64,000 bases of DNA from Oscarella lobularis (lineage: Eukaryota; Porifera; Homoscleromorpha; Homosclerophorida; Oscarellidae). Positions within the stretch are counted from its first letter, which is position 1; each line of letters starts with the position of its first letter. Location: assembly GCF_947507565.1 (NCBI RefSeq), contig NC_089177.1:3782001-3846000 (forward strand), read 5' to 3'. The notes under the pieces were generated by a model, which searched no databases, was not told where the DNA came from, and was given only the letters and a program-made list of their open reading frames with translations. Positions 44,101 through 54,282 of the stretch are shown piece after piece. The translations under genes and the position numbers were made by a program.

Positions 44101-47100
44101 CGGCGGCGGCGGCGACGTGCTCATGTTTCGCGAGGCGGCCGAGCATTGCGCGAGGCTGTGCCGGGTTCTCATGCTGCCTCAGGGACACGCTATTCTTGTA
44201 GGAAATGCCGTCTGCGGAAAGGCGACTGTCGTGAAATTGGCTTGCGTGGCGGCGCGCAAAAAGGTGAATTTTTCAAAAGAAGACGGCGTTCTGTAAAGAT
44301 TCTTCTTCTTTTTTCTTTTTAGTTGATTGAGATTGAACCAGCGGATGCTTTGACTGCTTCTCTCAAAGAAGCTTGCCATTTGGCTGGTTTGAAAGGCGAA
44401 GAATGCGTTTTATTCGTTAAGGCCAAACGTTTTGCGCACTGTCCTCAAGCCGTCTTTATGTTGATGAAACGAGGTAGAGATCTTCTCCAATTAGCTAGCT
44501 TCTCTTTTAATAAATGTAATTGTGTTCAGGCGCAGTGAGCGGTTTGTACAGTGCAGACGAAATGCGTCAAATGACGTCAAAATTGAGCTCGTCGTTGAGA
44601 AGCGTCGGCACGCGAAAGAATCACGCCGGCGTGACAGTGGAGAAATTCTGGCAGAACGTGAAGAAAAAGACGCACATTGTCATCAGTATGACGTCACCTG
44701 ACGACGTCACGAGATGGATAGGAAGAGATCCCGGTCTACTCGGCTTAGTTTCGACTATCGATTATCACAAATCGTGGCCAAAGGAAGCGCTAACTGAAGT
44801 AAAAAAGATATAATAATATTCACAAAGATTTTGTTTGTATATATATTCCTATAGGTTGCCTATGGTTACCTTCAGCGCTTGGCTGGAGATGAGATACCGT
44901 GGAACGACAGAGGCGGACAGGCTCTAGCAATCAGCGAATTTATGGCCTTTATACATCTAAAGGCGTGCAATAGTGCGAGAAGCGAATGGAAACGCGACAT
45001 GTTTACACCGTACACTTACACGGAATTTATTGAAATGTTTATTAGTATTGGCGGCGAATTGAGAAAGCGATATGAGGTCTATATATAGTAGAAAAGCCGG
45101 CTATACGATCATTCTACTTTGTCTTTAGGATGAATTGAGTGTTGTCGAAGGGGCCGTGCACAAAATTGGCGAAACGAATTTGATTGTCGAGCGATATCAA
45201 TCGGAGCTCTTTCACTTGAACAAGAATCGCGACGAATGCGCGAACGCGTGTCGCGAGACGGAAAACGAGACGGAAACGATGAAGGAACGACTCGAAACGC
45301 TTCAACGCGCCTATCGCGACGAGGAGGAGATACAGACGCGCGAAAAACTCGCAATCGACGCACTGAGAAGCGAAGCTCAAGTCCAATACGACGAAGTGAC
45401 GCCGCTCTACGAGGCAGCCCTCTCCGCTTTGAATTCACTTACGAAACGAGACGTTGACGAGTTGAAAACGTATGTTCGTCCGCCCGTCGACGTGAGAGAA
45501 GTCGCCTGCGCCGTTTGTCTTCTATTCGGTTTAACGGAGTCGTGGGACGAGGCGAAGATGCTCTTTCACACTGAGGATTTTTTTGAGAATTTGCAGTTTT
45601 TCGATAAGGAGAGGATGCCCGGGCGGACGCTCGCCCGATTGGGCGCTTATACGTCGTCGCGATCGTTTGCCGACGAGAGAATTGGGTCGGTTAGTCGGGC
45701 AGCCGCTTCTCTTGCCATGTGGGTGAAGGCCGTCGAGACGTTTGCTTCCGTGCATAAAGTCGTCGAGCCGAAGAGGAAGAAACTGGCGAAGGCAGAGGGA
45801 AGACTCAAGCAGGTTATATACTCGAATGGCTAACTATAGAGAAGTCAATTGATGATAAATGCTTTTTAGATGCAACATCGCTTGATTGACATTCAAAAAG
45901 AGATGATGGCTGCGCGAAAAGAGTGGCGGATCGCCGCGCAGAAGAATGCCAAGTCGACGAAAGCTTTAGCAGAGATAGACGAAACTATAGACGTTAGTTC
46001 ATTAAATCGGCGATGAGTACTCTTCTTATTTTCTCATGCATGCAGGGCATTCACACGGAAGTGAAAAGAGCCGAAAACGTTTTGACAACTCTACGCGAAG
46101 AGGAGACCAACTGGACAGCCGATCAAAAGCGTTGCCGTCAAGAATTGACGTTGTGTCCAGGTAACGCGACGATTGCCGCCGCTTTTGTCACCTATTTGGG
46201 ATGCCTGTCGGCGGACTCTCAGAACGCACTGCTTCGTCAGTGGATCGACTTCGCCAAGGGCCACTCGGCCATGAAAATAACGATGCCATTTCATACGGTT
46301 TCGCCCTATCTAAGTCGCAGTGCCGAATTGGAGTCGTGGAAGTCTTCGTTGCTTCCTCACGATTCGTTCTCGACGAATACGGCGTCCGCGTTGAAATATT
46401 GCCTCCGATATGGATCAAAGAGATGGCCGCTAATTATTGATCCTCACGATCAAGCCGAATTGCGACTGGCCACGCTCACGGACGAGAAATCGGCTTTTGT
46501 TGCTATTAGCGCCGATCAGAAAGACGTGAAGGATGTCTTGTTAGAAGCGAGGGTAGCGGGACGAAATGTGCTTCTAACTCATATTGAACGACTCGAAAAT
46601 TTCGTCGATTTTGAACACGTCTTGAAACGAAGTCTCGGGGGAGCGGACGTCTGCTTCGCTACGAGTTTAACGAAATCTCGGCTCTCCTCTTTTGATTTTC
46701 GTCTCGAGGACGTGTGCGTTTTGGATATGAGTCTCTCTGGTGACGGCCTGCAGGAGTGGTTTCTGTATCAGTCGGCTCAAATTGACTGTCCTGAATACGT
46801 TGGTCACATACGATCCGTTTATCGGGATATAGCAATTCATTCGGATAACCAGAGGGCCTGCAAGGCAAGTAGAGAAATCGAGCTCAAAATAAACTCACCA
46901 TCTTATTTTTTCACAGAGACATGCTTTGGATGTTGTGGCTCACGTAGAGGGCGATTTGCTGACGAATTACGGCGTGGTTGAGACGGCAGTTTGCGAGGGC
47001 AAGGAGAAGCAGCTTTTAGTTCAATCGCAACTCGAAGCAGCCGACCAGCTGTTGCAGGAACTCGTGGAAAAAGTCAACGACCATCGTCCATTAGCTCGAC

Positions 47101-48528
47101 TCATGAGCTGTCTCGTTCGCGCGATAGAAACGCTCGAGTTCGTCGTTCCTCTTTATCGTCTCGCTTTCGATTGGATAACGCGCATTTTTCGCCGGACGAT
47201 GTGTCAAATTGTGAAGCTGAAAGTCGTGGGAAGTGATCCCAAGACGCACAGTCAAGAAGTAGCGACCAAAGTGACTAAGGGCGTCTTTCAATGCGTAACA
47301 AGGAGTCTTCTACGAAGACACGCCGTCGTCCTGGCGTTGCTTCTTCTGCTCAAAGAAAGGCAAGTCAAAAAGGAGATGCTGGAAATGTTCGTTTGGGACG
47401 GCGCGGCCGCGGATGGCAGAACGGCGTCGAGAAAACCGGATTGGCTTTCAGAAAAGGCACGACTTAGAGGGACGATTATTTGCTTTCACCTTTAGTACGA
47501 TCTTTTAGGAATGGAATGTTGTAAAAAAGCTGGAAAAGGACGGACAAATTCTGGGCTTGGGAGACGATCTCTGCGTCAACGCAGAGCAGTGGAAAGAATA
47601 TTTTCGGGTGCGCGATTGTTAGAGGTTCTAATACCACTTGTATTTCTATTTTCTCTAGCTTGATCCGATTTTTCTCGCGCCCGAACCCTTGAAGTCCCTG
47701 AGAATTGACGACGTTCATAAATTGATCTTGTGGAAAGCGATTTCTCCGCAAAAGGTACGTCACACCTTATTAGGTCAGTTTGTAATTTTGATATGGGTGC
47801 ATGTGTTAGTTTTCGGAGGCATGCGTTCGATTTGTTGCTGATTATTTCGGCCCGGCGTTCATTGAACAAAACAAGAGCACGCTGCCTGATCTCGTTGAAA
47901 TAACGATGGCAACTCGTGCTGCTCTAATAATTCATGAAGACATCTGTAAGTGAATTTCTCTGAATTTGCACCGCTAACGTTATTTTTTACTCAGATACTA
48001 CCAAAACCGTTCAACAGCTTGTTTTCACTGCCAAGGAGATTCCTGAGTGCACGGGAATTTACGCTCTTTTTTTGACGCATGAAATGAATGTCGATTCCAT
48101 CGTTGCTCGACTAAAGAGATCTCGTGACGATGGTCATTGGATTATTCTTAATGCCACGTATTGGAAAGGGGAATGGCCGCATCCGGTTGTAAATGCTTTG
48201 AAGGTCAGTCAAGTTAGTCAATAGGAGTAAACTCTGGGGTTATACCTCTTGTTTCCTAAGGAAATTCTAAGTGACTTATCTTTGGTACACGAGCACTTTC
48301 GTTTGTGGATACTTGGCAGTATTGAATCATTTTTGCCTCTGACTTTGCATCATCAAGTACTGAAAATAAGCTCATCTGCTACGGTTAGTGAATTTTTTAA
48401 AAAAAATAATTAGTGTGATTTATTCAACTGCTTTTGTCTTTCAGGAGTGTTTTGAAGCAGAAACAAATACTACGGTTTGTCTGAGAGACTTTGAAAAAGC
48501 ACTTAATTATGCAAAAGCGGTATTTTAA
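35117..48528 (+). CDS. Dynein heavy chain-like protein, DNHD1-type, truncated
   Basis: Large multi-exon gene (introns mostly 45-70 bases; roughly 3,500 residues, estimated). The start ATG at 35117 opens a basic serine-rich segment; first exons 35117..35292, then about 35340 onward. The tail and linker run to about 40250 (KWLYLRSLIEKVVV, FPRLYQSLAACL). AAA1 begins with YEYIGPLETILVTPLTDR and a Walker A KGTGKS (about 40432), but its Walker B reads WLAFVDCHAL in place of the usual CFDEFN. AAA2 has GAAGSGKT (about 41625). AAA3 has GPAGVGKTS (about 42837) and FVDDLN (about 43098). AAA4 is degraded (GNAVCGKAT, about 44200). The coiled-coil stalk and microtubule-binding region span about 45135-45990, and AAA5 contains WPLIIDPHDQA. 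The frame stops at 48526..48528, soon after the AAA6 FRLWILGS segment, so the usual C-terminal domain is missing. DNHD1 is my best match; another divergent axonemal chain is possible. Confidence 0.8.
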
Positions 48529-48589
48529 GACTGATTGTCTACACTACTCTATTGACAATCTATAAAATATCGCGTAGCGTGCTTTAGAC

Positions 48590-50278
48590 ATGGAAACATC
48601 TCTGAAAGAACACTGGACGTCGAGAGAGTGGAAAGCTTGGATGTCATTCTTAGTAATCGGCTTCAACTTGCTCTACGTCACTCGAGCCACTCTGCCCGTA
48701 ACATCCGTAGCAATAGCAAAGGAATTCGCCTGGCAAAAGAGCACGTCCGTACGACGCACAGCTCATCCAAAAAATCCACCACGTTGTTTTCCCTGCTAGG
48801 GAATCGTGCTCTCTTCATTCTACTGGGGCTACGTCTGCACTCAGATACCGGGCGGCTGGCTGGCAAGCCGCTACGGGGGCGAACTCGTGCTTTACTACTC
48901 CGGTCTAATTTGGTCTGTAGCAACGTTTTTACTGCCTATTACAGCTCGAATGTTTGGAGTTTTTGGAGTGATTGTCGTTCGCGTCGTTGCGGGAATCGCA
49001 CAAGGTAAGACTAAGGTGCGAGGGAGAGAGGAATTTTTCCTGGAGAGAAGGGTTCGTGCACGTGACTTGGCGTTGTTGCATAGGAACGTTTTATCCTGCT
49101 CTCGCCGTTCTAATAGCCGTTCGTGTAAGCGAGACGAGTCGAACGTTGAGTTTCTGTTTGCCATGTGCTGCTAGTATGACAGGGTGAGGGCTGGTGCAAT
49201 GACAATGACGTGGTTTCATTGCAAGTCGAGTCCTTTATTTATTTAGGACGTTAGTTTGCGGCTTTTTGGGATCTTTTCTCGTTCGTTACGATTGGGATTT
49301 GGTGTTTTACGTGTCTGGATTAATTGGGTTATTGTGGGCATTGACCGGAAAGACCTGTCTCATGTCTGCACCGAGCTACAGAAATAGTCGCATCGAGGCT
49401 AATAATAACGCTGCGTCATTGAGTCTAAAAGCCTTTTTCAATTCTTCTGTTGCGTATGTTACCAAGAAAAAGTTCTTCGCTAATTGATTTCATTTTATAG
49501 AGCTGTCTGTGTGAATCACACGTGCGATTGTATTTTACTTGCAGTATTTTTCTCGTGGCTTCCTACCTACACTCACGACGTGTATCCTGAAAAGCCGGTA
49601 TTGCACGTGTGCGTAGTAGATGTATGCATATTGATAAACCTGCATTATTAGGTGTGGCCTATTTCGACTCTTCCTTGGCTAGCTGTGACCACATCTCAGA
49701 TATCATCTGCCACACTTGCGGATAGACTTATTAGATCAGGTACTGTTCGCATGTATATGTATGTGCGTACTTTCTCAATGTTCGTTTCTACAAGGTATGA
49801 ACGTTGTACGTGTTCGAAAATTAGTGCAAGTAAGGTTTTTACTTCGTATTTAGTCTATTGGTTGCGACTGATAATAATTTAGGCAGTTTCTAGTTTGGGA
49901 GGAGCCGGACCTTTGCTGTTCCTGGGACTTGGCAGCCCGTCTTTTAGCGTCTCTCTCTTTTTGACGACTCTAGCTCTGTTAGCCCACGGTTTTCACGCCA
50001 GTGGAAGTTTTTCATTTTTTATCGCCATGAAGCCGGAACTAGCAGGAACTCTGACAGGTCAAATTATTAATTATTTAATAAATTAATTTAATTAATTTAA
50101 TTAAGGCCTCGCAAATACGTTTGGTCAGCTGCCAGGAATATTTGCGGTTTCTGCGGTGGGAGTAGTGCTGGAGTCGACAGGCGGCAATTGGTCAATTGTC
50201 TTTCTCGCAATTTCCGGGCTTTTGGTGCTTGGTCTAATCTGTTTTCTAGTCGTTGCAAAAATTCCTTTAGAAAAATAA
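48590..50278 (+). CDS. SLC17-type major facilitator transporter, copy 1
   Basis: Twelve-helix organic anion transporter of the SLC17 branch, most like SLC17A9 (vesicular nucleotide transporter) by eye. The ATG at 48590 begins METSLKEHWTSREWKAW, then TM1 with LYVTRATLP. Exon 1 ends after KST(S) at a gtacgacg donor; exon 2 (about 48799..49003) holds GIVLSSFYWGYVCTQIPGGW, the SLC17 signature, with a weak MFS motif A (GGWLASRYGG). Later exons give FYPALAVLIAVRVSE, TLVCGFLGSFLV, FSWLPTYTHDVYPEK, GSFSFFIAMKPELAGTLTG and the last two helices, with the stop at 50276..50278. All segments between fit short introns. Copy 2 follows 64 bases after the stop. Substrate cannot be told from sequence. Confidence 0.85.
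50061..50104 (+). repeat. AT-rich TTAATTAA tract in an SLC17 intron
   Basis: A 44-base run built of ttaattaa-like units fills most of the intron before the final exon of transporter copy 1. Similar runs occur at about 5044..5061, 29982..30010, 38500..38514, 52511..52533 and 54826..54850, nearly all inside introns. Confidence 0.7.
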
Positions 50279-50342
50279 TCTAATTTGCATTGAGCCCTAG
50301 GGAGTGCCCGGAATTAGACTCGGCGTCTCGCGCTACGTACGA

Positions 50343-52073
50343 ATGGACTCGAGTGGCGACGACGACGATCAGATGGCTACGTGGACTCCCCGAGAATGGA
50401 GAGCGTGGATGTGCAGTCTCGTAACAGGATTCACTCTCCTCTTCGTCACGCGATCGGCACTTCCCTTCACAATCGTCGAAATGGCAAAAGAATTCGACTG
50501 GGACAAGCGAACATCGGTGAAAAATCGTCGCAGACTCGATGCAAGCAAAGAATTGCGATATTATCTAGGGTCTTGCGCTATCGGCCTTCTTTTGGGGCTA
50601 TTCTATCGTGCAAATACCGAGCGGTCGACTCGCCGATCGTTGGGGCGGCGAAATCGTTCTTCTCTACGCCGCTCTCGCATCGGGAGTAACGACACTAAGC
50701 GTACCGATAGTGGCGCGACGAATGGAAGTACGAGGAGTCGTCCTCCTTCGCTTTACATTGGGAATCTTTCAAGGTCAGAGATCATTGACTTGTGGACACA
50801 GGACACAGTCATATGAATTTTTTTTTTCGAAGGCGTTTTCTTTCCGGCGCTCTCTGTTCTCGTGTCGAATCGAGTAGTGGAGAAACGTCGCTCGTTGAGT
50901 CTCAGTCTTCCAACGGGATCTATTCACGTTGGGTACCGTATGATTATTGATTCTATTTAATTGTTATTTTTTCTCTTTGTCGTAGCACCGTTTTGTGTGG
51001 TGTTTTGGCTTCGGGTCTGGTGCCTCACTATGGCTGGGCATCTGTTTATTACTTGTCGGGATTTGGGACGTTGTTATGGGCTGGTCTCGTTCGAATGTGC
51101 GTTTTTGAAAAGAAGGAATCAAGAGTGATTCGGAGTGAAAAAGTTGTTCTGCCTTGGCGGAAAATACTTGTCAACAAATCGATAATGTAAAGCTGATGAT
51201 ATGATGGCTGTGTTTTCTATATATTCAATGACTTGTGAGATAGCGCCGCGCAATTGGCACACTTTTGTGATAACAGCATCTCTGCAGTTTTCTATTCTTG
51301 GCTTCCCACCTACGTCAATGATATCTTTTCCGACAAACCCGTGCGTTTGAAAAAAGTTTACTGTATTTGCGGAAATTTATTTCTTTAGGCTTGGCCATGT
51401 AACACTCTTACTTGGCTTGCCGCTGGAATTTCGATCGTTTTGGGTGGCACTCTATGTGACAAGCTCATACAATCTGGTCAGATAGAATTAGATGACTTTG
51501 ATAATGGTCTATTAATTTCTTGTTTCTAGGGTTCAGTTTTCTTTCTGCTCGAAAGCTTACGCAAGTAAAGGGCCCTGTATATCGTATGTTTCCTAATGCA
51601 ATCTTCTTCACTGCTTAGTTTATTTCCAATGTGGTTCCTTCGTGTTTTTTGCTACTTTTGGCATTCTCGTCGCTGTCTTTCCTTGGCACTGTCATTGTTA
51701 TGATCATTATAGTGTCTGTGCAACAATTGCACAACTGTGGGGCGTATACCTACCTTTCACTTATCAATCCAGAATATGCAGGAGCAATAACAGGTATGTC
51801 CTAAATAAATAAATAAATAAATTATATATATATAATATAGGGGTTTCGAATGGACTCTCTCAAATTCCCGGTAGTTTTTAACTACAGCGCAAAAATTGTA
51901 CCGATGTGCCTATATTGAATTTTTTAGCAAGTTTGGCTGTGTCGCTTACTGGCAACGTTCTACAGTCGACAGGCAACGATTGGTCAATCATTTTTCTGGC
52001 TATGTCAGGTTTTTCATTATTAGGAACATTGATATTCACCACTATAGCAACTCAAGAGACAGCTATACATTGA
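50343..52073 (+). CDS. SLC17-type major facilitator transporter, copy 2
   Basis: Tandem paralogue of the preceding transporter with the same exon plan. The N terminus is acidic (MDSSGDDDDQ), then WTPREWRAWMCSLVTGF and FVTRSALPF. Exon 2 carries the signature helix ending QIPSGRLADRWGGEIV, a cleaner MFS motif A than copy 1. Later exons encode FFPALSVLVSNRV, TVLCGVLASGLVPHYGW, FYSWLPTYVNDIF, and the last helices ending TIATQETAIH, stop 52071..52073. Protein divergence between copies is large, so the duplication is not recent. TMEM231 starts 64 bases downstream. Confidence 0.83.
51802..51840 (+). repeat. AAAT and AT microsatellite in an SLC17 intron
   Basis: (aaat)n followed by (at)n within an intron of transporter copy 2. 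Low-complexity only. Confidence 0.7.
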
Positions 52074-52137
52074 GAGTATTTTCTCACCTTTTTTGAACGA
52101 TACATCCGGGAACGAGAGCGTAGCCAAGTCCCTAACG

Positions 52138-53294
52138 ATGGCGTTGTTCTCCGTCTATTCGTCGCCTATCGCGCGACTTTATCGAGCCAGCGTATTCTCG
52201 AAAGCTTTTCTCTTTCAACTAGTCATCTTTCTGGCTACGATCATCGTCCCCTTCTTCGTCTCTTATCGTAGTTTGGGTAAGGTCACGGATTTTTTCGCGC
52301 GCGCGCTATCACTTCGATCTTTTCATAGGCTTTTGGCTGCGCGTTAGCACGTTCAGAGAGCAGCCTGACATCAAATATCGTCACGAAGCGATGATTTTCG
52401 CTCGAGGACCCAATCGGCTTCTCGCGTGGAGCACTTTCTCTCATTTCAATCTCATCTATTCGAATCACCTTCGAATCCCCGTCATAAAAGTAAAATTAAT
52501 TTTTTTCGGATTAATTAAGTTAATTAATTAAATTTTCAGTCCTATGAGGAAGACGATAATCACGACGGACTCAACGATCGTTTGATATTAACCGTGGAAA
52601 TGCCTCGATTAGAAGAAGAAACCATAGTAGACATTCAAATGTTGCTATTCTTTTCCTACTCATTGAAGGTATATATACAAATAGATATTGATTTTTTAAA
52701 TTAATTTTTTTCAGCGCTACGTGGATCTAAAGCTACAGGGCATGGCTTTTATACACGATTCAACTCCAATTCCGGGCTCTCGCTTCGATTTTAGTGGCCA
52801 GTTAGAATTCAAACAGGCCACGCCCTTATCACTAACTACTCATTATACACAATACGATGTAAGAGATACTTTGTGTGCGCGTGTGTATCAACAATCAACA
52901 GTGTTGCCTTTTTTAGGTGTCTGTTGTTAATTCTAGTAGCCCCTTTGCTATTGATTATGACGTAGTTGATATATTGAGGATGTATGAGTCAAGAAATGGT
53001 AAGTTTGTGTTGATATCAGTAGGAGGAAGCCACGATGTTTTATTAGAGTCAATCTACTTGAGTAATGTTAATCGGATATGGAGGAATGACTATTCCTCGT
53101 CGAGCGAGAAATTCACTCTTTCTGGAGTGATACGTTATCCCAATCAAGTTATTAGCTATAGGCCCAATTTTTGGCAAATTATCAAGGAGGCGTGGATTCA
53201 GTATCTCGCCATATTGGTTGTCTTTATTTTCGTCTTTCATTATCTCAAACGGTTTGTGTTTGAAAATCAAATAGTTCAGACCATCGTCAAGTAG
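52138..53294 (+). CDS. TMEM231: Transmembrane protein 231 (ciliary transition zone)
   Basis: Two-pass membrane protein of the MKS/B9 complex at the ciliary transition zone. Derived exons: 52138..52276, 52329..52489, 52540..52668, 52715..52858, 52917..53294, all frame-consistent. The protein starts MALFSVYSSPIARLYRA with the first membrane helix near residues 25-45. The lumenal part contains EQPDIKYRHEAMIFA, LLAWSTFSHFN and SSPFAIDYDV. The second helix, after IRYPNQVISYRPNFWQIIKEAWIQY in two stretches, lies near the C terminus and is followed by FVFENQIVQT. Each block matches TMEM231 family features. It ends 16 bases from the convergent TIMM21 stop. Confidence 0.93.
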
Positions 53295-53310
53295 CCAATA
53301 AAAAAAACAG

Positions 53311-54209
53311 TTAACGATTGTCTTCGATTATGATTGTGCCATAAGGGTATCCATCCAGTTCAACGAAAATGTAACGAAATTCCCATTTTCCTTTCGATGT
53401 CTATAGAATAAATATCTCCTATTAGATTCTTTTTGATTTTTTCTTCTTGCCTCTTTTAGGTCAGCGTGAACTGTTGCTTCACGTTGGCTACCCTTCAGGT
53501 GATACTTTACCCTTATGTAGTTTTCTCCATCAACAACGTAAGCTTGATTACTATTATTTCCCTCAAACATTTACTATGTAGTACGTAATAAATAAATAAA
53601 TAAGCTTACGCAATGTGTCTGCGTCTTCCCCTTCCTGATGATTCCCCATGGGCTGTGATTGGCTCCCCCAGCGTTTCTTTTACCTAGTATAAAATAGGGG
53701 TATGACTATTGATTTATTGATTTATGATGTTGTAGCAAAGAACTAACGCGGCTGTCCGCTTTCACTTTTTTAAGAGACTTTGTAAAAATTCTTTGGGGAC
53801 TGTCGCCTTTTAGAAACTCAGAAAAAACGGACCAAAACAAAATTCCTATAATGTAGATATTAGACGAAAAAACCCCTCCAAAGACGATGACTAAAAATGA
53901 ATTATACCAGTGATACCAAATCCAACCAATATCACTCCCAAATAGCTAACATCTTTACTAGTTTCAATTACTAGAAACAAATACGTAAATAATCTTCTAA
54001 GTTTCAAGTTCGTGTCTACCTTTTCTTGCTGTAGATATTTCCGTGTTCTGACGCTCTTCTCCAACTATGAGAGATTCTAACACTCCCTTATCGTGTTTCT
54101 GAGATGGTTTTTGATTGGCCGCCTGTGTCGACGCTACTCTGCGTAAGTAACGGCTATGGAGGTTTGTCAAGCAGGGCTCCAGACGCATTAGACGCCGAAA
54201 TAAAGCCAT
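53311..54209 (-). CDS. TIMM21: Mitochondrial import inner membrane translocase subunit Tim21
   Basis: Single-pass inner-membrane protein linking TIM23 presequence import with respiratory chain assembly. The ATG (54209..54207) starts an arginine-rich presequence (MALFRRLMRLEPC). The first donor is gtagac after ARK; the next exon carries the start of the membrane helix (YLGVILVGFGIT), completed in the following exon with LFWSVFSEFL. Then come ETLGEPITAHGE with a GRGRRRHI patch, and YIRVKYHLKGS in the intermembrane-space domain. The last exon (53400..53311) encodes WEFRYIFVELDGYPYG and TIIIEDNR, the family's end. The final intron (53450..53401) opens with GC instead of GT; only that junction joins the conserved segments. 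Confidence 0.9.
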
Positions 54210-54282
54210 TTTGATCTCAATGTTAGCGCGCGGTGCCTAATCGAATCAGCCCACGCTCTCTCGCGAAGAGAATCTACTGGAA
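54210..54282. promoter_or_regulatory. Divergent interval TIMM21 / RABGGTA
   Basis: Seventy-three bases separate the two start codons, so they must share a bidirectional promoter. The interval is GC-balanced (gttagcgcgcggtgcc) with no TATA or CCAAT box visible. Confidence 0.45.
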
